The position numbers and the translations under genes are program-made. A DNA stretch of 64,000 nt from Paenibacillus apiarius (lineage in GTDB: Bacteria > Bacillota > Bacilli > Paenibacillales > Paenibacillaceae), in the NCBI RefSeq assembly GCF_017052585.1, contig NZ_JAFFHZ010000001.1, positions 1,178,001-1,242,000 on the forward strand, written 5' to 3'. The notes beneath the pieces were generated by a model, which saw only the letters and a program-made list of their open reading frames with translations, was not told the DNA's origin and ran no database searches. This document shows positions 1 to 8,120 of the stretch, one piece after another. Within the stretch, counting starts at the first letter, position 1, and the number at the start of each line of letters is the position of its first letter.

Positions 1-584
1 GTCCTCCCTGCATGTTCCGGAACAGAGCGAACATGCGCCCGCGCATTTCTTAATATCTCCCACCATACATGTGCCGTGCGCGTACAGAATGACTGCCACG
101 GTTCCCCCCGGGGCGGCTGCACGGACGACATATCATCCAGCCACTTCCGATACTGGGGCTCTTCCTTCAAATCGTTATAGGTCAAGCCTTCCCACATGCC
201 GAAGTCGTACTCGCGCAGCCGCGTATCCACAGATGCTTCCCGGCTGTCGCGGGGCCGCAAGTACGCGATCGTTTCGCGGCAGCGGCGCATGTCGCTTGTG
301 TAGAGGAGCGGAGCAGGGTGCGCCAACGCACGGCGCAGCGGCCTCAACTCCTCTGAAGCCTGCGGCAGGATGGAATTATCCGTATAACTGATGTAACGAC
401 GTTCCACATTCGCCTGCGTCAACCCGTGCCGCACGAGCGCGAAGCGCACGATGGTATCACGCGCGCCCTTTTTTCTGCGCATATTCCGCGCGGACGGAAT
501 ACCTCTTGTTGCCATTCCAGATGGGCCTGCTCCTGATTGACGCCGTTTTTGACGGGGAGCTTTATATTGTCGTGTCAGTCTCAT
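1..584 (-). CDS. cobC: Histidine phosphatase family protein, CobC-like (partial)
   Basis: Partial gene whose 3' part is cut by the window edge. The frame reads RFALVRHGLTQANVERR, which carries the RHG phosphohistidine motif of the phosphoglycerate mutase/acid phosphatase superfamily, followed by a SDMRRCRET stretch and REYDFGMWEG. These are typical of alpha-ribazole-5'-phosphate phosphatases, which remove the phosphate during assembly of the cobamide lower ligand. The position directly after cbiB, 30 bases downstream on the same strand, supports a cobamide role. The start is placed at 584 because AAGGAG lies at 595-600. This gives an odd Arg/Lys-rich N-terminal extension of about 45 residues before the usual domain start; a later GTG would give the normal length but has no clear ribosome site. 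A general phosphatase is the alternative. Confidence 0.75.
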   Translation of the reverse strand, partial: MRLTRQYKAPRQKRRQSGAGPSGMATRGIPSARNMRRKKGARDTIVRFALVRHGLTQANVERRYISYTDNSILPQASEELRPLRRALAHPAPLLYTSDMRRCRETIAYLRPRDSREASVDTRLREYDFGMWEGLTYNDLKEEPQYRKWLDDMSSVQPPRGEPWQSFCTRTAHVWWEILRNARAHVRSVPEHAGR

Positions 585-614
585 TTCATTCTTACTCCTT
601 CATCCGCCATTCAT

Positions 615-1580
615 CTACAGGAGCCATCCCCCGCGCGCATATAGCAGCACGGCAGCGATGACTGTGAAGCCCAGCGTGCTGCCTGTCAGCAGCCTGCAGA
701 CAGCCGGAATGTGCTGGGCTTGCAAAGGCTCGGCCGCGTCTCCCATATAAGCGCGAAACGATCGAACGCCCTTATACACATTATATCCGCCGAGCCTGAT
801 ACCAAGCGCTCCGGCCGCGGCCGCCTCCGGCCAGCCGCTGTTCGGGCTTGGATGCTTCGGCGCGTCACGCTTGGCGGTCTGCCAAGACCGCGTCCCGTCA
901 TATCCCTTCATCCAGGCGCATATCGCGATAAGAACCGCCGTCATGCGGGCCGGAATCCAATTCGCAATGTCATCCAGCCGCGCGGAGGCCCAGCCTAAGT
1001 TGCCGTACTTCTCATTTTTATAGCCAACCATCGAATCGAGCGTATTGACCGCCCGGTAAGCCATCGCCAGCGGCGCACCGCCGATTAGCGCGTAACATAA
1101 CGGGGATATGACCGCATCCACAATATTCTCGGCTATGGTCTCAACCGTGGCGCGCACGATTTCAGGCTCGTCGAGCTCATCCGTATCGCGGCCGACGATC
1201 ATGCCGACTTCGCGCCGCGCACCTCCGATGTCCCGTGCGGCTAACCGCTTGTACACCGCCATCCCCGCGTCCTTCAAGCCTTTGGTTGCGATCGTCGTGC
1301 CGATAAGAAGCGCTTCGGCCGCCCATGCAAGCGAGTAATGAATGGCATGAAGTCCCCATAGCGCCGCCCACGTCAAAGCATAGGAGCCGCCAACGACGAT
1401 GACCGGCAGCAGGATGCCGAGCGGCTTCAGCGCCGCTTCAGATGCCGCGGCCTTGCGGATGGCACGCTCCAACGCCGCAATCGCTTTTCCAATCATAATG
1501 ACGGGATGGGGAATCCAGCGAGGATCACCTGCCAATCGGTCCCATATGTATGCTGCTATGATGATGAACGCCGCTATCAT
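615..1580 (-). CDS. cbiB: Adenosylcobinamide-phosphate synthase CbiB
   Basis: Integral membrane enzyme that joins aminopropanol phosphate to adenosylcobyric acid, giving adenosylcobinamide phosphate. The 321-residue length fits the family. Visible hallmarks are the N-terminal DRLAGDPRWIPHPV segment, the ETIAENIVDAVISPL motif, the GGAPLAMAYRAVNTLDSMVGY segment and the late PNSGWPEAAAAGALGIRLGG motif, all highly conserved in CbiB/CobD. Several hydrophobic helices are present. A strong GGTGGGGGAG site precedes the ATG. It lies between cbiZ upstream and a cobC-like gene downstream, so it probably belongs to the same transcript. Its substrate can come from CbiZ and its aminopropanol phosphate from CobD, both encoded here. 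Confidence 0.95.
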   Translation of the reverse strand: MIAAFIIIAAYIWDRLAGDPRWIPHPVIMIGKAIAALERAIRKAAASEAALKPLGILLPVIVVGGSYALTWAALWGLHAIHYSLAWAAEALLIGTTIATKGLKDAGMAVYKRLAARDIGGARREVGMIVGRDTDELDEPEIVRATVETIAENIVDAVISPLCYALIGGAPLAMAYRAVNTLDSMVGYKNEKYGNLGWASARLDDIANWIPARMTAVLIAICAWMKGYDGTRSWQTAKRDAPKHPSPNSGWPEAAAAGALGIRLGGYNVYKGVRSFRAYMGDAAEPLQAQHIPAVCRLLTGSTLGFTVIAAVLLYARGGWLL

Positions 1581-1686
1581 TTCTCCCCCACCTTATTTGT
1601 TGCGACCGTAGTCATTTCCTCTTGCCTGGCAGACTTTGCATTCAGCCGCTTCCCTGTCGGAGCAACAACGCCTAACGATTCGCTCG

Positions 1687-2427
1687 TCATGGAAACAACG
1701 ATCCGTCAGCTTCATGCTGAGTCGCGACAGATTCCGTAACGGTCTCGTATACAAGCCGCCCGACTGCATTTCCAATCGTGGTTGCCGTGCCCGCATAGGG
1801 ATGAACTTTGTTATAGCGTCCGCTGTCGAGCATCGCAAAAGCGATCGCGTCGGTTGTCGTTCCCGTCGCCATACGCTCCGTCTCTTTATCATAAATATGT
1901 AAATCGGCCAGCGCCGCGCATTTCGCTTCCGTCGCCGTCATGAACACATTCCATACCGCCGCATCGGACAGCCTGCCATCCAATACGATAATCGTGTTTA
2001 TCGTGCCGGGCTTGAGCGGTTCATACGCCGAAAATACTTGGCGAGCCAGTCCCGCGCGCGCCGCGTTGCTTGTCCCTGCCGTCGTAACGCACAGCAGCGA
2101 GCAGCCGTCCCCATGCTCCTCCGAGACTGACGCATGAGTCACTTTGGCGGCCGTCATCAGGCCAACGGTATCATCCGGCGCATATCCCCATTGCCCGCAC
2201 ATTTCTTGCATATACCTGACCGGCTCCGAGCAATCGAAGCCTTTGCGCACCATGCAATTCAAGATTCGGGTTCCCGTCCAGCTTCCGCCATGGAATACCG
2301 CGCTGCTCCAGATGGGTGCCCGCCGCGGCAAATCAACCGTCACATGCTCATGTCCCCAGCGGACATGAACGCCCGCAATACATTCAGACGCATAGGCGCG
2401 CGCACCGTCGCGATAAGGCTGCATCAT
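1687..2427 (-). CDS. cbiZ: Adenosylcobinamide amidohydrolase CbiZ
   Basis: CbiZ hydrolyses adenosylcobinamide (and pseudo-cobamides) to adenosylcobyric acid so that CbiB can rebuild the nucleotide loop; this is the known salvage and remodelling route. Seen here are GLMTAAKVTHASV, VTTAGTSNAARAG, GTINTIIVLDGRLSDAA, TEAKCAALADL and ATGTTTDAIAFA, which follow the order of conserved CbiZ blocks. The protein is 246 residues from the chosen ATG at 2427, where GGGGGAG precedes two adjacent ATG codons; an ATG further upstream at 2460 lacks such a site. cobD lies upstream and cbiB downstream, all on the minus strand with gaps of about 100 bases, so they probably form one unit. Confidence 0.9.
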   Translation of the reverse strand: MMQPYRDGARAYASECIAGVHVRWGHEHVTVDLPRRAPIWSSAVFHGGSWTGTRILNCMVRKGFDCSEPVRYMQEMCGQWGYAPDDTVGLMTAAKVTHASVSEEHGDGCSLLCVTTAGTSNAARAGLARQVFSAYEPLKPGTINTIIVLDGRLSDAAVWNVFMTATEAKCAALADLHIYDKETERMATGTTTDAIAFAMLDSGRYNKVHPYAGTATTIGNAVGRLVYETVTESVATQHEADGSLFP

Positions 2428-2550
2428 TCTCCCCCTTGATCCACGGTATATTCCTTGCAAAAACGCCGATTCAATATCTGACGCTATCCGCGTCTAGCTT
2501 CACTTCCGTTAACAAAAAGAGACTATTCTGCAATCTCTAATAACATCCTT

Positions 2551-3645
2551 TTAATGTAACACAGCTTGCACTGAAATCGCCAAACGTTCATTTAACGTTC
2601 TATTTTTGATCGCAATCCGGAAGTCGCCCGCCGTCAACCCTGTATACATGTCACAGTTGCGAATCAATATCCCTTTGCGCCCCAATGCCTCCTGCAACCC
2701 CTTCGCCGTCCAAGGCGCCGGTGCCCGGCAGAGCAGAAAGTTCGCTTCGCTGGGCCACGTCTTGATGCCAAGGCCTGCAAGGCGATCGCGCAGCCAGAAC
2801 CTTTCCGTCACAATCAGCTCGCGCGTCGCTCGGACATAATCGTCATAGTGCTTGTCAGTGAGCAAGGCCTCTCCGGCAGCAAGCGCCAGTCCATTGACGC
2901 TCCATGTAACCTGCTTGGCGATCATCCTTGCTATCAGCTCGGGGTGAGCCACGGCATAGCCTAGACGAAGTCCCGGAATGGCATAAAATTTCGTCAGCGA
3001 TCGAATGATAATCAACCGCTCATATCGATGCAGAACCGGAAGCAGCGAAACCTTTTCTTCCTGCGGCAAAAAATCAATGAACGCTTCGTCGGCAACGAGC
3101 AGCGTATTCGTCTTCTCCGCCATACGGGCGGCCCGCTCCAGCCGTTCGCGGTCATAGACGAGGCCCGTCGGATTGTTCGGATGTCCGATAAAGACGAGAT
3201 CGGTCTCCTCCATGAGCTGGTGCAGCTGCTCCTCGGCTGCCAGAAAGCCCTCCTCCTCTTGTCCAACCGCCGTGATGACATCCGCTCCGAACTGCCGCGA
3301 CAAAGTCTCATATTCCGAGAAGCAGGGGGCGATGACGCCGACGGTTCGCGGCTGGAACGCAAGCAGAAGAAGCGCCATGCACTCAGCGGCGCCATTGCCA
3401 ATGACTATTCGTTCCTCAGAGACCTGCAGCTTGGCCGACAGCGCCGCCTTCATCTTCCGGTGGCCCGGATCCGGATAGTTAACGATGCTCTCCACTGCTT
3501 GCTGCAGACGTTCGGCCACCACCGGCGGAGGACCGAGCGGATTAATGTTCGCGCTGAAATCCAGAAATGCCTCGCTCGATACGCCGAATGCATCTGCGGC
3601 GGTCCATACATCCCCTCCGTGCCCGAATTGTTCTATTGATGACAT
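2551..3645 (-). CDS. cobD: L-threonine-O-3-phosphate decarboxylase CobD
   Basis: PLP-dependent fold-type I enzyme related to histidinol-phosphate aminotransferase. CobD makes (R)-1-amino-2-propanol phosphate, the linker CbiB attaches to cobyric acid. The N-terminus FGHGGDVWTAADAFG and LDFSANINPLGPP are typical of CobD rather than HisC. GNGAAECMALL, FIGHPNNPTGLV, LVADEAFIDF and the PLP-lysine region RSLTKFYAIPGLRLGYA are all visible. Length is 364 residues from the ATG at 3645, preceded by AAGGAGG with five-base spacing; an ATG six codons upstream has no site. It is the first gene of the minus-strand cobamide cluster. A HisC paralogue is less likely given the neighbours. Confidence 0.92.
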   Translation of the reverse strand: MSSIEQFGHGGDVWTAADAFGVSSEAFLDFSANINPLGPPPVVAERLQQAVESIVNYPDPGHRKMKAALSAKLQVSEERIVIGNGAAECMALLLLAFQPRTVGVIAPCFSEYETLSRQFGADVITAVGQEEEGFLAAEEQLHQLMEETDLVFIGHPNNPTGLVYDRERLERAARMAEKTNTLLVADEAFIDFLPQEEKVSLLPVLHRYERLIIIRSLTKFYAIPGLRLGYAVAHPELIARMIAKQVTWSVNGLALAAGEALLTDKHYDDYVRATRELIVTERFWLRDRLAGLGIKTWPSEANFLLCRAPAPWTAKGLQEALGRKGILIRNCDMYTGLTAGDFRIAIKNRTLNERLAISVQAVLH

Positions 3646-3975
3646 GGCAGCCTCCTTGTCCAAAATTCGTTTTTCTTCATTCCAACACGCCTATACTTGT
3701 ACACTTGCAACTCCCCCGGAGGAACTGTTATTATCAGCCAAGGGTCGATAAAAGGTGCCGCTCGCCATAGTGGGCGTTGATCTCGCGCATATATCATTTC
3801 TCTTCGTACATTATGCGTAACGCAACGGCGTTCGTCAAACGATTTTTCCTTTTCAACGAAATGCCGAAAAACATTGGAAAAACGCACACTATTACACATC
3901 TGTTAAATGTTGTATAATTACTATACACTCTACATTTCGGCCGGAGTCGTCATGTAATTCGGAGGAGGGATAATC
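3646..3975. promoter_or_regulatory. Divergent intergenic region, cobD and membrane gene
   Basis: This 330-base spacer separates cobD (minus) from a membrane protein gene (plus). A TATAAT hexamer at 3913-3918 with a weak TTACAC or ATTACA upstream probably starts the plus-strand gene, whose ribosome site GGAGGAGGGA lies just before 3976. I looked on the minus strand for a cobalamin riboswitch (the B12 box and its conserved loops) upstream of cobD and did not see one. Confidence 0.5.
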
Positions 3976-4440
3976 ATGTCGGTGCATCACAAAACATCCT
4001 GGGCCTCTATCAGCGCCGCCATCATTGTCACCATCTACTATGCAACGGTCCTGTTCCGCCTCAAGGGGGACATCGGACTATACAGTACGGAAATGATGGC
4101 GCTGGCTCGCAACGTCTTCGGCACCGCGGTAGTGGTTCAAGCCGTCATGTACTTTGTCAATTTCATGTCCAAGGACGAGCCTGAAGATAAAGATGTGGCG
4201 CGCATGGTCTCGCTGCAAGCGAACCAGATGGCGCTCGTGTTTCTCGTGCTGGCAGTCGCTTGCTGCGCCGCCTATCTCATCTATGTGTCAGACACGCGCA
4301 CACTGCTCCTGTCTCCGCTTGTATGCGCCCATCTGCTCGTCAGCGTGCTGCTCTCGGCATGGATCATCAAGTATGCGGTGGAGCTATTGCTGTATTATCG
4401 TTACTTGAAGCCTGACGCCATGGACCATCCGCAAAAATGA
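3976..4440 (+). CDS. Hypothetical four-helix membrane protein
   Basis: A 154-residue protein with an excellent ribosome site (GGAGGAGGG) and about four hydrophobic segments, near residues 10-27, 44-62, 82-103 and 111-135, separated by a charged loop (KDEPEDKDVAR). There is no recognisable catalytic motif and I cannot assign a family. It stands alone between divergent or convergent neighbours and ends at a strong terminator. It is most likely a small integral membrane protein of the cytoplasmic membrane; its function is unknown. Confidence 0.75.
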   Translation: MSVHHKTSWASISAAIIVTIYYATVLFRLKGDIGLYSTEMMALARNVFGTAVVVQAVMYFVNFMSKDEPEDKDVARMVSLQANQMALVFLVLAVACCAAYLIYVSDTRTLLLSPLVCAHLLVSVLLSAWIIKYAVELLLYYRYLKPDAMDHPQK

Positions 4441-4488
4441 AAACGATTACTTCTGCAGTTATCGCATAAAACCGCTTGTTAGCGCAAC

Positions 4489-4525
4489 AAAAGCGCAGAG
4501 GCCATTCGGCTTCTGCGCTTTTGTT
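4489..4525. terminator. Bidirectional intrinsic terminator
   Basis: Perfect 11-base inverted repeat AAAAGCGCAGA / TCTGCGCTTTT around a 12-base loop, with A- and T-runs on the two sides. It lies between the convergent membrane protein gene and nitroreductase gene and can stop both transcripts. Confidence 0.9.
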
Positions 4526-4557
4526 TATTCATAAATTGATTGATTGAATGAATCCGT

Positions 4558-5115
4558 TCAGTTCAGCACGGTGAAAAGTTCTTCCGCCGATGTGCGCGGA
4601 CGGGCCTTCGGCGCTTCATCGAAATAACCAAGGCGCAGCACGCCTACAATCTTCTCCCCCGGATTGACTCCGGCAAGCTCGCGGAACTTCTTGTTGTAGA
4701 TGTAATCGCCCGTGTGCCACAGCATGCCGATCCCTTCTTCCCAGCCAAGCAGCTGGAGGTTCTGAATGAGGCAGCTTACCGCCTCCAAATCCTCTTCCCA
4801 AATAGCTGGACGCGGGTCCTCCGGCATGACGACAATCAAATAGGCCGGAACATTATTCAGGTGATTCAGGAACTTCTGCTTCTGCTCATCGGTTGCATCT
4901 TTCAGCTTCGTCTTGTCCAAGATGGTCATCAGGCCGTTAACGAGCTTCGATTTGCCTTCTCCTTCCGCATAGATGAAGCGCCACGGCTCGCGGAGCCCGT
5001 GATTCGGCGCCCACACCGCATCGTTCAACAGGCGAAGCACAAGACTTCGATCTACAGGTTTATCATTAAATTCATGGATACTCCGGCGTTCACGAATAAT
5101 GGAAGCAATGGACAT
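4558..5115 (-). CDS. Nitroreductase family protein
   Basis: FMN-dependent NAD(P)H oxidoreductase of the nitroreductase superfamily, 185 residues from the ATG at 5115 (GAGGAGG at 5121-5129). The N-terminal IIRERRSIHEFNDKPVD motif is the FMN-phosphate binding arginine/serine signature, followed by NDAVWAPNHGLREPWRF. The C-terminal half has the GWEEGIGMLWHTGDY segment and VGVLRLGYFDE, which are usual in the family. The physiological substrate cannot be read from sequence. A well-placed Fur-like box in its promoter suggests expression under iron limitation, so a flavin reductase acting in iron release or redox balance is possible. Confidence 0.88.
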   Translation of the reverse strand: MSIASIIRERRSIHEFNDKPVDRSLVLRLLNDAVWAPNHGLREPWRFIYAEGEGKSKLVNGLMTILDKTKLKDATDEQKQKFLNHLNNVPAYLIVVMPEDPRPAIWEEDLEAVSCLIQNLQLLGWEEGIGMLWHTGDYIYNKKFRELAGVNPGEKIVGVLRLGYFDEAPKARPRTSAEELFTVLN

Positions 5116-5169
5116 GGTTCGTCCTCCTCTGTTCAGCACTTATTGCCGTGCATATATTTTCTATACTCT

Positions 5170-5199
5170 ATTATAGGTGATAACGATTATCAATATCAA
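5170..5199 (-). promoter_or_regulatory. Promoter with Fur-type box in the spacer
   Basis: On the minus strand a TTGATA (-35, 5194-5199) and a perfect TATAAT (-10, 5170-5175) are 18 bases apart. A sequence matching the classic 19-base Fur box at 16 of 19 positions (5179-5197, GATAACGATTATCAATATC) overlaps the -35 and spacer. A bound repressor would block RNA polymerase. The promoter points at the nitroreductase gene; the box is also about 60-80 bases upstream of the plus-strand lipoate ligase start and could affect it too. Confidence 0.75.
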
Positions 5200-5259
5200 A
5201 TATATTTTGTGTTTTTTCTTAAATCGATTACAATAACATCATAAGGAGGCGGACGAGCA

Positions 5260-6264
5260 ATGAAATTTATCGATAATCAAGGCATAACCGATCCCCGCAT
5301 GAATCTCGCAATCGAGGAGTTCGTGCTCAAGCATTTGCCGCTCGAAGAAGACAGCTATTTATTGTTCTATATCAATGAACCTTCCATCATTATCGGGAAG
5401 AACCAGAATACGATAGAAGAGATTAACTCCGAATACGTCAAAGATAATCATATCCACGTGGTTCGCCGTCTATCCGGAGGCGGCGCCGTGTATCACGATA
5501 CAGGCAATTTGAATTTCAGCTTCATTACGAAGGATGACGGCCAGTCGTTCCACAACTTCCGCAAATTCACCCAGCCCGTCATCGATACGCTGCGCTCACT
5601 GGGCGTAGACGCGGACTTGACGGGACGCAATGACATTCAAGTCGGCGAACGGAAAATTTCCGGCAATGCGCAGTTCTCTACACGCGGACGAATGTTCAGT
5701 CACGGCACGCTGCTCTTCCAATCGGAGATGGAGCATGTTGCTTCGGCGCTTAAGGTGCGTCCGATCAAAATTGAATCCAAAGGAACGAAATCGGTGCGCT
5801 CCCGCGTGGCGAACATTTTCGAGTTCCTGAACGAGCCGCTCACCATCGAGCAGTTCAAAGCAGCCATTCTCCGCCACATCTTCGGCGCGGAGCCGGACCA
5901 AGTGCCGCAGTACAAGCTGACCGAAGAGGATTGGGAGACGATTCGCCGCATTTCGAAGGAACGCTATCAGAACTGGGATTGGAACTATGGCCGCTCGCCG
6001 AAGTTCAATGTCGAGCATTCGAAGAAATTCCCGGCGGGCATCGTAGACGTGCGCATGGACGTGGCGGATGGCATCATTCAATCGATGAAAATATACGGCG
6101 ACTTCTTCGGCGTGGGCGAGGTCAGCGATATCGAGACAAGAATGGCTGGCGTGCGTTATGAAGAACAAGCGGTCAGAGAGGCGCTCGAAGATATGAATGT
6201 CGAGCATTATCTCGGCAATATATCCAAGGATGATTTCATCGGCTTGGTCATGCTGCAAGAATAG
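5260..6264 (+). CDS. lplJ: Lipoate-protein ligase (LplA/LplJ family)
   Basis: Adenylates free lipoate and transfers it to the lipoyl domains of 2-oxoacid dehydrogenases and GcvH. The 334-residue length is that of two-domain LplA/LplJ enzymes. Conserved elements are NEPSIIIGKNQN, the RRLSGGGAVYHD lipoate/AMP-binding motif, FSFITKDDG, and the DLTGRNDIQVGERKISGNAQ block containing the catalytic lysine. A C-terminal accessory domain follows about residue 245. Start at 5260 has AAGGAGG upstream. It is a single-gene unit with its own terminator. Confidence 0.95.
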   Translation: MKFIDNQGITDPRMNLAIEEFVLKHLPLEEDSYLLFYINEPSIIIGKNQNTIEEINSEYVKDNHIHVVRRLSGGGAVYHDTGNLNFSFITKDDGQSFHNFRKFTQPVIDTLRSLGVDADLTGRNDIQVGERKISGNAQFSTRGRMFSHGTLLFQSEMEHVASALKVRPIKIESKGTKSVRSRVANIFEFLNEPLTIEQFKAAILRHIFGAEPDQVPQYKLTEEDWETIRRISKERYQNWDWNYGRSPKFNVEHSKKFPAGIVDVRMDVADGIIQSMKIYGDFFGVGEVSDIETRMAGVRYEEQAVREALEDMNVEHYLGNISKDDFIGLVMLQE

Positions 6265-6271
6265 AACGAAG

Positions 6272-6306
6272 AGCGCTTCGCCCGGTTAAGCGGCGGAGCG
6301 CTTTTT
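6272..6306 (+). terminator. Terminator of the lipoate ligase gene
   Basis: Inverted repeat AGCGCTTCGCC / GGCGGAGCGCT with one internal mismatch, followed by TTTTT, eight bases after the lipoate ligase stop codon. Confidence 0.9.
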
Positions 6307-6828
6307 CTCTCCGCTTCTGCTTGCCCCGACGCCCGCAACTGCAATTGTGCAGTTCATTCGTCCCGTTTTCACCTGAATCGTCATTTCAACTGCGAAAACG
6401 CAGTTCATTCTGTTGCCTGACCCCAATATATGAAAAAACGTCAATATCAGATGTACAAATGCAGTTAATTCGTCCAAAAAGCCCAAATTGCTGAATTCAA
6501 CTGTACTATTGCAGGTCAGAGTAGATCAGCAGCGGGGCAGCAGTCTGCACAACTGCGAATCCAGACAACAGCACTACAACATACTTTGCACGTCAGCTAA
6601 CCGTGACACCAAGATGTTGACCACTGGCTGCTGTCAGCCATCCCGGACACCAAGCCCTTCACCGCTGACTATGTCTTCGAACCCGGGTACCAAGCCGTGC
6701 AACTCAAACCTGCGCACTCCTTAAGAAATGCGCATATTCACCTTGAAGCCCGCCATCCATATCCGCATGCAGACACAAAATACCAACCGCCCGCTTCCCA
6801 TTCAGGCCGTTGTTATTTTCCCGCCGAC
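6307..6828. repeat. Gene-free region with short palindromic repeat units
   Basis: No convincing gene. The first half (about 6335-6520) contains several related units built on an AACTGC...GCAGTT palindrome: AACTGCA-ATTG-TGCAGTT near 6341 and AACTGCG-AAAA-CGCAGTT near 6390, each followed by a similar CATTCGTCC or CATTCTGTT stretch, then degenerate copies (TGCAGTTAATTCGTCC, AACTGTACTATTGCAGG). A 66-codon open frame on the minus strand is just the repeat read through. From memory similar units occur in many intergenic regions of Paenibacillus; this needs a genome search. The second half (6545-6828) shows no structure I can name. Confidence 0.65.
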
Positions 6829-7686
6829 TCAATACAGCTTATCCAGCACGGACTTCGCCGTTTGCTGAATCGCATGGCACGTCTTTTCCTTTGCCTGCAG
6901 CGCCACGGCCGTCGACAGGATGTCCAGCACGTGGATTTGACCCATCTTCGACGAGAAAGCCCCTCCTTGCAGCGGCGTTTCCCGCGAGCGAATGAGCAGG
7001 ATGGAATCGGCGAACTTCGTAATCGGCGACTTCGCATGGCTCGTCAGGCAGATGAAATGCACGTTATTTTCCTTTGCAAGCCGAACGGCATCGACGAGGT
7101 CCTTCGTACTGCCCGAAGTCGAAATGCCGAATACGACATCTTGGGCCGACATAAGCGTCGCATTCATGGCCATCACGTGCGGATCGGTTACCGCTTCCCC
7201 TACGAAGCCGAGACGCATAAAGCGGTACTGGGCATCCATCGCCGTCATCGCAGACGATCCGACACCCATGAAGAACAAGCGCCGGGCCTTCAAAATGGCA
7301 TCGACAGCCTTCTGCAGCTCGTTCATGTTAAGCAGCGACAACGTATGCTTCAATGAAGCGATGTTCTCCATCGTCATCTTCTGCGCCACGCTGGAGAGGT
7401 CATCGCTCTCTTCAATTTGACTCTCTTGATGCTTCAGCGGCGTCACCAAATCTTTGGCTAGCGACAATTTGAAATCTTGATAGCTCTTAAAGCCGAGGTT
7501 GCGACAAAACCGCAGCACCGATGTTTCTCCGGCATCCGCTTTCTCCGCCAGATCCGTAACCGTGGCATACAGCACCGAATCAGGATCTTTCAACACATAA
7601 TCGGCAATCTTCTTCTCCGTCTTCGTCAACGATGGGTACAGGCTGCGTGTCAGCAGCAGCGTATTGGTATGTTCGCCTGCGATCAT
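6829..7686 (-). CDS. MurR/RpiR-family transcriptional regulator
   Basis: 285-residue regulator with an N-terminal RpiR helix-turn-helix (residues about 12-75: LTKTEKKIADYVL, VTDLAEKADAGETSVLRFCR) and a C-terminal SIS sugar-phosphate-binding domain (residues about 120-270: FFMGVGSSAMTAMDAQYRF, VVFGISTSGSTKDLVDAV, CLTSHAKSPITKFAD). It lies downstream of nanE, separated by a terminator, and has a cre-like site upstream. By position it probably controls the N-acetylmannosamine genes in response to a sugar phosphate. It is clearly paralogous to the regulator at 9978-10838. Confidence 0.9.
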   Translation of the reverse strand: MIAGEHTNTLLLTRSLYPSLTKTEKKIADYVLKDPDSVLYATVTDLAEKADAGETSVLRFCRNLGFKSYQDFKLSLAKDLVTPLKHQESQIEESDDLSSVAQKMTMENIASLKHTLSLLNMNELQKAVDAILKARRLFFMGVGSSAMTAMDAQYRFMRLGFVGEAVTDPHVMAMNATLMSAQDVVFGISTSGSTKDLVDAVRLAKENNVHFICLTSHAKSPITKFADSILLIRSRETPLQGGAFSSKMGQIHVLDILSTAVALQAKEKTCHAIQQTAKSVLDKLY

Positions 7687-7821
7687 GAAGGAATCACCTC
7701 ATTTCTTCGCTTTTCGCACAGTTCGCGCCGGCAGTGCCGCCAATGTCAGCCGTACGCTTGTCTGGCCCGTCTCCGGCAGTACTCTATGAAACTATACTGG
7801 ACCTGTTTATCTAGGTGATAG

Positions 7822-7837
7822 GTTACAGCGCTTACTT
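7822..7837 (-). promoter_or_regulatory. Possible cre (CcpA) site upstream of rpiR
   Basis: The sequence TTACAGCGCTTACT fits the cre consensus core (A-N-CG-N-T) with mismatches only at two outer positions. It lies about 140 bases before the rpiR start, a place where CcpA control of amino-sugar genes would make sense. Confidence 0.3.
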
Positions 7838-8036
7838 GCGTGTATTGATACAAATGTTTTTTTGAGTTAACCTGTTTCCATCTATTATAATGTATTCCTT
7901 GAATTAACTGCAATGAGATGCCTGGATGTTTTAACCTGTAAAAATAGAATAGAATTTGATACAAAGGAAAAACCAATTCGGACTATGGATATTAGCGTTA
8001 TTGACATTTGTCATAACGCTGCGTTCCGCCGCAACG

Positions 8037-8094
8037 CAAAAAAGACGTATACGAAGTCGCCGTTCCCAGCGCCAGCCTGGACGTATACGTCTTC
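8037..8094 (-). terminator. Terminator downstream of nanE
   Basis: Perfect 12-base arms AAGACGTATACG / CGTATACGTCTT with a 28-base loop. The A-run at 8038-8043 becomes the T-run on the minus strand. It ends the nanK-nanE transcript and separates it from rpiR. Confidence 0.88.
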
Positions 8095-8120
8095 TGGAAG
8101 TTAAAAGAATGAACCGCAAC

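Noticed and set aside
3646-3975. Cobalamin riboswitch upstream of cobD
   Set aside because: The B12 box and conserved core segments were not found on the minus strand; no folded core could be drawn.
6286-6486. 66-codon minus-strand protein
   Set aside because: It is a read-through of the palindromic repeat units, has no ribosome site, and its repeated words mirror the DNA repeats.
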